DNA from: Candidatus Poribacteria bacterium
GTDB lineage: Bacteria; Poribacteria; WGA-4E; UBA9662
DNA: 11,574 bases
Assembly: GCA_002699335.1 (NCBI GenBank)
Contig: PACG01000065.1
Location: 45,432-57,005 of the forward strand
Reading direction: 5' to 3'
Within the stretch, counting starts at the first letter, position 1; each line of letters begins with the position of its first letter. A program made the translations under genes and the position numbers. The notes under the pieces were generated by a model that saw only the letters and a program-made list of their open reading frames with translations, did not search any database and was not told the DNA's origin. Shown in pieces: positions 1-5,563 of this stretch.

Positions 1-2
1 AA

Positions 3-158
3 AACAACAGAAGAGATGCGCCGGATTATGTTTTTCGCGATGGTCCTGCAACGGTTATGGCTGTGAATCCTCGTCCTAACTGTTGGAAAGGATTAATGTT
101 GCAGCAAAGAGAAATTTCACAACCGATTTCCCCTGATTCAGCCTCAAAAGTTAAATGA
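3..158 (+). CDS. C-terminal end of an unrecognised protein, cut by the window start
   Basis: An open frame enters from the left edge and runs 51 codons to a TGA at 156-158. The visible residues include APDYVFRDGPATVMAVNPRP followed shortly by CWKGLML and a polar Ser/Pro/Gln-rich tail. The mix of aromatic, Gly/Pro and charged residues looks like a soluble protein end, but I do not recognise the family. No start is visible. The downstream HEAT-repeat remnant continues in the same frame right after the stop codon, so the two may have been adjacent genes of one transcript. This could also be a further fragment of decayed DNA. That it codes is an inference from composition only. Confidence 0.4.
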   Translation, partial: NNRRDAPDYVFRDGPATVMAVNPRPNCWKGLMLQQREISQPISPDSASKVK

Positions 159-507
159 GTAAAACTTCAGTGGTGGCAAGGGTTGTTATTTTGTCTGTTG
201 AGTTTGATGACATCTGCAGATGAAAAGCAAGAAGAGCAAATGGGAAGACTAATCGGAGGATTGAAGCATAAGGATCGATTTGTTCAGAGTAATGCGGCAT
301 TTGCATGAGGACAGATAGGAGCAGGCGCAAAGAATGTCGTAACTTACACTGATACAATCATCTCAGGATGAAGGTTCAGGTGTGCGTCGTTATTCTGCGG
401 CAAGAGTATTAGGAGAAATAGGGATTAGGTGGATGAAACAGCTAAAGTTAAGCCAACTGCAAAAAGAAATCCTGTCGGTTTGGTTACCGTGTAATCGTCT
501 CGAATGA
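159..507 (+). pseudogene. Broken small exported HEAT-repeat (PBS lyase-like) protein
   Basis: Translation from 159 gives a basic/aromatic start, then a hydrophobic stretch (LLFCLLSLMTSA) like a signal peptide, then two HEAT-type helical repeats. The first reads LIGGLKHKDRFVQSNAAFA, is interrupted by a TGA at 306-308 where the family normally has Leu, and resumes as GQIGAGAKNVV. A +1 frameshift near 340-343 is needed to read the second repeat, which contains SGVRRYSAARVLGEIG. That frame then runs to a TGA at 505-507. No good in-frame start exists: an ATG at 155 overlaps the upstream stop but lies in another frame. Proteins of this family are usually scaffolds for protein contacts, and no specific role can be assigned. 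The gene is about 115 codons long and inactive as it stands, with one nonsense codon, one frameshift and no clear start. It lies 37 bases before the intact isomerase gene. Confidence 0.65.
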
Positions 508-544
508 ACACTTAGTAAGCATAAATCAGTGGAGACTAACTAAT

Positions 545-1489
545 ATGGATTTAACAAGCGTGAGTATTTATCCAAAACGAATAGAAGCTAAAGAAAACAC
601 GGAGATCACTATCCTCAATTCTATGGCAGGAAGCACCTTTGAGCTAGCCCTAGATCAACACGTTTCGTGGGGGATAAAGTATCTGGATCTGAAAGACGCT
701 ATTTGGGGAAAAAGCATTGTAGGATTGACAAAAGAAGAGGCCGAACAGGCTGCAGTTCAGATTGATAAAAGAGACCTATCTGTCTATTGCTTTTCCACTG
801 TTCTCTTCGGTGGCGATATTGAGTTGGGAGAAGAGCGTTTCCGCCAAGACTCTCTCGAGAAGATAGATCACGTTATCGAAATTGCCAAGATTCTGCAACC
901 ACAGATGATCCGCTTGCTGGCGGCAGCAACTTCCAAAAGAGGAGAAATCGAGAACAGTGTAAAGTACCTGCGCACAAATCATCCCTGGTTAATTCCACTT
1001 TATGCTGAAGCTATCGACCGTCTTCACGACCGGTATTACGCTGAATTCAAGTCCAATCCAGGCGGCAAAGTTACCATTGAAAACGAAGTCGGAAATTGTA
1101 TCTTTTCAACCCCTGAAGAGATCATTGATTTCTTTGAGACGCTTGATCGTCGAGAACGTGTATCCCTCACCTGGGATGTACAGAATCTGTGGCAAATGGG
1201 AACGTATCCAACGCTGGACGTTTATTATAAACTTAAGGGGTTGATAAGTTATTATCACTTGAAAGGCGGGCAACAGAGTGACGAGAACAGCGATCTATAC
1301 TGGAGATCTTCTTTGGAAGATGCCTCCTGGCCAGTGGTAGAGATAACACGACAAGTTGTGATGGATGACCTAAGTCAGATGATTTGCCTGAATGTCTCTC
1401 ATGGCCAAGCCAAAGCAGGTTATGATTACAATAACATGACCAAAAGAGATCTAGACTTTATTCGGAGAGCCATAGCGGAAATTAATTGA
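545..1489 (+). CDS. Sugar phosphate isomerase/epimerase-like TIM-barrel protein
   Basis: This is a complete 314-residue frame starting at ATG 545, preceded by GGAG at 531-534 with 10-base spacing. It has the pattern of the xylose isomerase-like TIM-barrel superfamily (AP endonuclease family 2 fold), which isomerises or epimerises sugars and inositols with a divalent metal. Likely metal and catalytic positions at strand ends are Glu179 (KVTIENEVG), Asp211 (LTWDVQNLW), His238 with Lys240 (YYHLKGGQ), Glu266 and His286 (NVSHGQ). The length of about 310 residues fits the family. No signal peptide is seen, so it is probably cytoplasmic. The substrate cannot be read from sequence, and the family includes many inositol and keto-sugar catabolic enzymes. 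No pathway partner is intact nearby: the preceding HEAT gene is broken and the region after it is empty. It may be a lone survivor of a catabolic cluster. Confidence 0.8.
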   Translation: MDLTSVSIYPKRIEAKENTEITILNSMAGSTFELALDQHVSWGIKYLDLKDAIWGKSIVGLTKEEAEQAAVQIDKRDLSVYCFSTVLFGGDIELGEERFRQDSLEKIDHVIEIAKILQPQMIRLLAAATSKRGEIENSVKYLRTNHPWLIPLYAEAIDRLHDRYYAEFKSNPGGKVTIENEVGNCIFSTPEEIIDFFETLDRRERVSLTWDVQNLWQMGTYPTLDVYYKLKGLISYYHLKGGQQSDENSDLYWRSSLEDASWPVVEITRQVVMDDLSQMICLNVSHGQAKAGYDYNNMTKRDLDFIRRAIAEIN

Positions 1490-1797
1490 GATAAATGACA
1501 GGAGTGAGGCCGGCCTTTGGTAATCCATATGTCACCTTTGTTGTAAGTTTAGAGACTGAACTCCGCGACCGCAGGACAAAACACAGCTAAGCGCTTCTCA
1601 TGATATTTAGCAGGTCTGAGCGGTGGTAGAGTCACTGATCAACCACAAAGACAGCTTCATACTAATAATACCCGCGCAAAAGATGACTGGTGTTTTAATG
1701 GGAAGCTATTTGGACTGGTTTAGGCATCAAAAAAGTCAAATTGGCGATTTGAGCTCAACTCAATTGTCAGACTAAGAAAGTATAGACAGTTGTAACC
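1490..1797. other. Stretch without a recognisable gene
   Basis: These 308 bases have frequent stops in all frames. A short + frame near 1681-1770 (MTGVLMGSYLDWF and a little more) matches nothing I recognise. A small palindrome AGGCCGGCCT lies just after the isomerase stop, but no U-run follows it, so I do not call a terminator. The stretch is probably old decayed sequence. Confidence 0.5.
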
Positions 1798-2058
1798 ATG
1801 AAGGTCAAGGACTTCGAGCACTGGTATCAAGGTTTCAAAGAACATACTGATGTTAGAACCCAAATATGAGACGAGTCTAGAACCAAAGTTTATCAAACAC
1901 TAGAAGATCCTAATGACATCAGTATTACTCTTTACGATATTGGTATGGAAGCCTTGCAAAAATGATGAGTGACAGCGCCTAAAAACGTCATGACGAGGCT
2001 AAAAGCTGTATTCGTGACCGAGCAAGCAGAGGCGGCGAAGGCATCGCCTAAAGCATAA
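1798..2058 (+). pseudogene. Decayed small ABM-like (dimeric alpha+beta barrel) protein
   Basis: A single reading frame from ATG 1798 to TAA 2056-2058 (86 codons) is interrupted by TGA at 1867-1869 and by two consecutive TGA codons at 1963-1968. The readable parts are KDFEHWYQGFKEHTDVR, then TKVYQTLEDPNDISITLYDI, then APKNVMTRLKAVFVTE. This order matches the small stress-responsive/antibiotic biosynthesis monooxygenase (ABM) fold: a short beta strand, an 'xxxWxxxFxxH' helix, a 'vyqsxdDPN' loop with a strand, and a closing helix. Such proteins are about 90-110 residues, soluble, and of mixed or unknown function. Because the frame is preserved and only stop codons break it, the decay seems fairly recent. 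The family assignment is by motif memory and is moderate. No operon partner is apparent. Confidence 0.5.
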
Positions 2059-2131
2059 TGTAGCCATCAGGGCGATAGACTATCTGGCAGTTTTTCACGC
2101 CTGCCTCTTCAGTGGACTATACAGAGTTATG

Positions 2132-2545
2132 CTACCTCTGCCCAGAACTCAAGAGCATTGCTGCGAAGATACCCGTCCCAGAACCATAAAGGTATGGTTT
2201 CAGCCGCTTCCCGCTGTCATATTCAATTCCTATTCCGCCTCGGAATGGCCAGAACAGTTTACCACGAATAGAACTTTCTTTAGTGCTGGGTTACCAAGCC
2301 CAGCCAACCCGTGTCCCAGCCATAGGTGATAAACCACCTTGGAGGTCAATATGGAGGTTATTTGGATGCCCCGAACTCCGCTGGTAACCAAGGATCATCC
2401 CTGCTATGCCAGCGAATAAGTAGTCTTCGACATAAACACTAGCCGTTACTTGTGCGGATAAGAAGGAAAACATGATGACATACGCGTAATGTGGAATTTT
2501 AATCTCAGTTGGTTTAATATTTGGGCCAATCTCTTGTATACCTGT
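2132..2545 (-). pseudogene. Probable 3' part of an IS-split glycosyl-hydrolase-like gene
   Basis: One minus-strand frame is readable from about 2545 down to a TAG at 2132-2134, with a single internal stop (TAA, 2291-2293). Readable pieces include IQEIGPNIKPTEIKIPHY, SVYVEDYLFAGIAGMI, NLHIDLQGGLSPMAGTRVGW and KLFWPFRGGIGIEYDSGKR. No family is certain from this part alone. Two points link it to the minus-strand remnant at 3375-3910. It lies just beyond the IS982-like element on the same strand. Its first codons (..IQEIGP..) also continue sensibly from the end of that remnant (..WQKAI..), as one amphipathic helix would. I infer that they were one gene. The alternative is an unrelated surface or beta-rich protein. 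The 73 bases between 2059 and 2131 hold nothing I can name. Confidence 0.4.
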
Positions 2546-2550
2546 AGTCA

Positions 2551-3374
2551 AAAAGCTTAGGAGGTATCTTAAGGTTGAAACTTTGCTGACTATCATCTTT
2601 GTCCTGGTGGATGACTGGTACAGACAAAAGAGGATCCATCTTTTGAAAGGGAAACCGGCTTTTGGCCATAGTGAGGTCATCACCTTGTTCCTAGCGATGG
2701 ATTACTTCCCTTTCCCCGCAGAGACTCAATGTCTCGATTTCATCCCAGAAAATTATCTTCCTCTTTTTCCCCAAACTCCTGACCTCAAGAGTAGGTTGTT
2801 CTGTTGACGGCCAACCTTCGACACCGTTCCTGCTGGACATCAAACCGCTGCCAGTTGTTGGTTATAAGCGGAGCAAAAAGAAGAGTTGTTTTGCCAGCAG
2901 CGCTAATTATGGTGTCGGTGTTAGCCGTCCAATGGAGTATTTCGGCTATCAACTGGTGATGCTGGCCGCACTGGAGTATGTCCCGCTGCTTTGGAGTTGG
3001 TCTTGGCAAATATTGAGGAACGATCGGCCGCCGAAGAAGTGCTTGCGGTTGTCTTCAACAATGACATCTTTGATAACCAAGGTTTATGGACGATTGGTAA
3101 CCACAAGAATTAAGGACCGTTAAGGAAACCGTCTGTGGGCTGCCATGCGCAGGAAGCAGAAGGTTCAAAAGCCAAAAGGTTTGATGACCAGCTTAACCAT
3201 CTCAGGCAGCGGATTGAAAGCACCTTCAACTCAATCCAGAATAGCGGTCATGGATAGTCTGGAGAGGTTGTTGAGCTAAGATTGCAAGCTACACTCTGAA
3301 ACTCGTATTGTGTCGGTTCTTTGGTATTGGTGTGCAAACCTTCCGCCTGATAAAGGACGAAATATAATTTCACC
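2551..3374 (+). mobile_element. Decayed IS982-like insertion sequence (limits approximate)
   Basis: The element is defined by its transposase remnant (2583-3367) and by minus-strand host-gene remnants on both sides. The outer limits are estimates: reading of the host gene stops making sense just above about 3374 on the right and below about 2550 on the left. I could not find convincing terminal inverted repeats; a weak similarity exists between the sequence around 2555-2570 and the reverse complement of 3366-3384. No clear target-site duplication is visible. The element appears to have inserted into the glycosyl-hydrolase-like gene and then degraded in place. Confidence 0.55.
2583..3367 (+). 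pseudogene. Transposase of an IS982-like element, multiply broken
   Basis: The N-terminal piece, preceded by AGGAGGT at 2559-2565, reads LTIIFVLVDDWYRQKR, then FGHSEVITLFLA, then ENYLPLFPQTPD. This is the usual opening of IS982-type transposases. After a stop at 2805-2807 another frame gives LLDIKPLPVVGYKRSKKK (the first Asp of the DDE site) and YGYQLVMLAA-like residues (EYFGYQLVMLAALE). A shift near 2983 gives ALELVLANIEERSAAEEV and NNDIFDNQGLWTIGNHKN, the second Asp region, ending in TAA 3111-3113. Further on, LNHLRQRIESTFNSIQNS supplies the catalytic Glu, and LKLVLCRFFGIGVQTF is the typical C-terminus before TAA 3365-3367. At least three frameshifts and several stops make it non-functional. 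Total length (about 260 codons) is close to a full transposase, so decay was by point lesions and not by deletion. Confidence 0.8.
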
Positions 3375-3910
3375 TCAGCCGTTAATTGCCTTTTGCCAGC
3401 GACAAACAAAATCCGTCCACCGATTTAGCTTCCAACGCATAAACCGCCGAAACTCTATACTTGCCACATCTCGACTGGCTGGGAGCAATTTCCCACTGTC
3501 CTTCTTGTAAGCATCTTGACAGTAACGACAATAGCAAAGTGCAGATGTGCCAAACCCGTCAAGGTTGTAACCGTCAAAACCAAACACTTTGGCGAAATGA
3601 ACGCTCTGCGCAATGTAGAAATCGCCAAAAGCGAAATCCAACAACCGTTGGTAAACTCGGCGTCTTGATCGCCTGGTTGGTGTGGAAGAGTACTCGGTGC
3701 GTAACGTTCCTGCTACTCTGGATGTTCTACTAATAACTTTTGTGGGTGCCAAAACCGGATCAACGGACAGAGGGTCTTGACACCCAAATTTCGGCCTTCA
3801 GCCACAAATTGAAGATAGCACTCGATATCATAATCTTGGCCGGTTTCAAAATGACAGATACGGTCTTTCCCATCCCAAATATAGAAGAATGGCGATGCAT
3901 TAGTTCTAGT
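3375..3910 (-). pseudogene. 5' part of a glycosyl-hydrolase-like (GHL6-type) gene, cut at both ends by IS elements
   Basis: Read on the minus strand from 3910, the frame gives NASPFFYIWDGKDRICHFE, GQDYDIECYLQFVAEG, LGVKTLCPLIRFWHPQK and EHPE, then TAG (3713-3715) where Trp is expected (HPEWQERYAP). A frameshift between about 3650 and 3712 leads into LLDFAFGDFYIAQSVHFAKV, FGFDGYNLDGFGTS, CYCRYCQDAYKKDSGKLLP, FRRFMRWKLNRWTDFV and CRWQKAI. The 'DGxxLDGFG...CYCxxC...LP...F..WR..RWxxFV' layout is that of TIM-barrel proteins described as hypothetical glycosyl hydrolase 6 or related beta-galactosidase-like families. These are presumed carbohydrate-active; the substrate is unknown. The N-terminus is missing and the sequence starts exactly at the IS4-like terminal repeat (3911). 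The C-terminal side is interrupted by the IS982-like element and probably continues at 2545-2132. Confidence 0.6.
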
Positions 3911-3935
3911 ACCATAGGTGTCAACTTAAGCTAAG
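3911..3935 (+). repeat. Left terminal inverted repeat of the IS4-like element
   Basis: It begins ACCATAGGTGTCAAC and continues TTAAGCTAAG. It pairs with the reverse complement of 5114-5137 (ACCATAAGTGTCAAC, then GTAAGTAAG) with two mismatches and one single-base gap. The match stops outward of ACC, which marks the element's end. The outward sequence reads as the glycosyl-hydrolase-like gene on the minus strand. Confidence 0.75.
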
Positions 3936-4002
3936 AGGGCGATTTCTAAGACGTGTCAGAAGATAATTTCGACGAAACGGGTTATCATTTAAGGAGGAAG
4001 CA

Positions 4003-5113
4003 TTGGAAGCTAGCAGGAAGCAAGGAGAAGAAATGGCAGCCCAAGTAGTCAGCAGCAAAAAGATGGTTCAGAAAGAACAGATTGCGTTTTAACAAATTCT
4101 CTCGGACCAGCAGTTGGCGCCACTATTAGCCAAACATCTGCTTCCAGCTGAAAGAAGAAGGAAGTTGCTTGGACCTAGTTTCTTCTGGTGGATGGTTTTT
4201 CGGCCGCTGAACCCAGGCCTCTAGGTTCCTTGCTGCAGTTGATAGACTTCTTGGTGGCAGCTATAGTCCAACTCTTTCCCCCAGCTAAAGTGAGCCGTCT
4301 ATCCAACAAGGCGTTGAGCTAGCGACTGACAGAAATTAACAGGTGCTTGTTTCGAGGCGTGTACAATCATTGACTAGATCGCTACCAGCGATTTTTTGTG
4401 ACCAAAGAAGCCAGTTAGCCCCGGCCGACGACATAAGAGCCGGTTCTCATTCGTTACCCGCCAGCCTAATTGTCTCTATCGGTTCGACTTGGGAGATTGC
4501 TCTTTCCGCTGGATGAAGAAAATCATTGCTGCCGGCAGTTTCTTGCTCCTGCGCCTGAACAGCACGTTAAAGTTGGCGCCCGCCGCCTACAGCATCTGGT
4601 TGGCCGACGTTTGTCTGAAATCGACCATTTCCTAGCCGCACGCGGTGTCGACGGCCAAATTGACCTGGCTGTGCAATTGTCCCGTAGCGCCAATCCTTCT
4701 TTCCAAGATGATATTCGCTTGGTCGTCTGGTTTGACTAGAAGCAGTGGCGCTTTTATGTCACTAATATCTTGGAGGCTTAATTCAAGCCGCCATTGATCT
4801 ATCAATTGTATGCTCAGCGTGTTGGCAGATCGAGTTTTTTCAACCAGATCAAGAATTTACTCCGCCCTTATTTTCTACCTGCTAATCGCTATCGTGATCG
4901 CCTTGGCCGCTCAAAAGTCAGACCGCTTCAGGTATGAGTTTAGCTTTTGAGCGTGCGCACAAACTAATTCTCGGGTTCCTACTATCTCATTTCGATCGTT
5001 TTTTGCAGCCTTCCTTGCAAGCGGTGGATCTTATTTCCCAACCACTCATTGAGATAGTGGCCATTATGGGCTTGGTCCCTTCTACACCCAGCATTGTCCA
5101 ACTCAACCAGCAA
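4003..5113 (+). pseudogene. IS4-family transposase, multiply broken
   Basis: A strong AAGGAGG (3991-3997) precedes a TTG at 4003, the likely original start. Readable segments in order are: QILSDQQLAPLLAKHLLPAE; SLLQLIDFLVAAIVQLFPPA and VSRLSNKALS (stop TAG 4320-4322) with RLTEIN; LYRFDLGDCSFRWMKKIIAA and SFLLLRLNS (second Asp of the DDE site in RFDLGD); FLAARGVDGQIDLAVQL; WRFYVTNILEA; IYQLYAQR; and NQIKNLLR. The conserved WQIE block, which carries the catalytic Glu, is present at 4823-4834 but in a different frame from the sequence on either side. Stops include 4090-4092, 4222-4224, 4371-4373, 4737-4739 and 4779-4781. The final frame passes through the right terminal repeat and stops at 5162-5164, outside the element. 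It is non-functional, and there are many lesions but no large internal loss. Confidence 0.8.
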
Positions 5114-5137
5114 CTTACTTACGTTGACACTTATGGT
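5114..5137 (-). repeat. Right terminal inverted repeat of the IS4-like element
   Basis: On the + strand it reads CTTACTTACGTTGACACTTATGGT split as an inner CTTACTTAC and an outer GTTGACACTTATGGT. It is the imperfect inverse of 3911-3935. The sequence immediately outside (5138 onward) reads on the minus strand as the RibD C-terminal-like gene, which fixes the boundary independently. Confidence 0.75.
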
Positions 5138-5532
5138 GAGGTCGTTGATAAGACCAGCAACTAAAAAACCTCAGTAATACCGCCATCAATATATAACCGA
5201 CTAAACCCTTTATTTGATAGGCGCTTATGCAAGTCCTCTAGTGATTCAGATGAATGCTCTACGGAACCTTTTAAGTTGGGCGGAATTTCAAGTCCACGGC
5301 TACTCAACACAATTACAGACGTATCTTCATATGGCCACTGCCTAAAGGACAAGACCTTTTCATATGTGGTTCTACCCATTACCAAAGCGTCAACTGAATC
5401 CATAAATGAAACGAAACCATAGTCTTCACCCTCACGAACCGTTGCATTTGCAGTGTTAAACCAGTCTAGAGAATCATCTTCTCTCGCAATAAACCCATCG
5501 AGACTGGTAGCTATAAATACTGATGCTTTTAG
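5138..5532 (-). pseudogene. RibD C-terminal/dihydrofolate reductase-like protein, truncated and frameshifted
   Basis: The minus-strand frame from 5532 reads KASVFIATSLDGFIARED, DSLDWFN, DYGFVSFMDSVDALVMGR, TTYEKVL, VIVLSSRGLEIP and SRLYIDGGITEVF. This is the order of the RibD C-terminal domain family: nucleotide-binding N-terminus with SLDGFIA, the VMGRxTYE motif, and the late LYIDGG glycine turn. Family members reduce pyrimidine or folate-like substrates with NADPH. Three defects are visible. There is no start codon where one is expected: a CTA lies at 5530-5532, five bases after GGAG. There is a one-base loss in the A6 run at 5163-5168, causing TAG; adding one base restores VFLVAGLINDLT, as in the family. 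The last third is missing, cut at the IS4-like terminal repeat at 5137. It lies about 30 bases downstream of dsbD on the same strand and may once have been cotranscribed with it. Confidence 0.75.
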
Positions 5533-5563
5533 ACTCGCTCCTTGCTCCTAGTTGAGCATATAA

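Larger units (their letters stand above)
3911..5137 (+). mobile_element. Decayed IS4-family insertion sequence, 1227 bp between terminal repeats
   Basis: The element is bounded by imperfect terminal inverted repeats at 3911-3935 and 5114-5137, and it encloses a full-length but broken IS4-type transposase (start TTG 4003). The size is usual for a compact IS4-family element. The two flanks carry different truncated minus-strand genes: glycosyl-hydrolase-like on the left, RibD C-terminal-like on the right. The bases immediately outside the repeats (TTCTAGT on the left, GAGGTCG on the right) are not direct repeats. This fits recombination between two IS copies, or an adjacent deletion, better than a simple insertion. 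I cannot tell which happened. Confidence 0.7.

Noticed and set aside
1505..1525. GC-rich palindrome after the isomerase stop, possible terminator
   Set aside because: The stem is very short and no run of T follows.
1681..1773. Short frame starting MTGVLMGSYLDWF
   Set aside because: It is about 30 codons with no ribosome binding site, no family resemblance and stops all around.
3461..3733. Plus-strand open frame of 90 codons with many Cys and Asn codons
   Set aside because: It is the shadow of the minus-strand glycosyl-hydrolase-like remnant, which has clear family motifs in the same bases.
4470..4739. Open frame of 89 codons that looks like an independent small protein
   Set aside because: Its second half is IS4 transposase sequence (FLAARGVDGQIDLAVQL), and its first half is out of frame with the real transposase reading (LYRFDLGDCSFRW).
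4934..5164. Open frame of 76 codons ending VDTYGEVVDKTSN
   Set aside because: It is the C-terminal part of the IS4-like transposase reading through the right terminal repeat into host DNA. The VDTYG string is the inverted repeat itself and explains the same string in the left flank on the minus strand.
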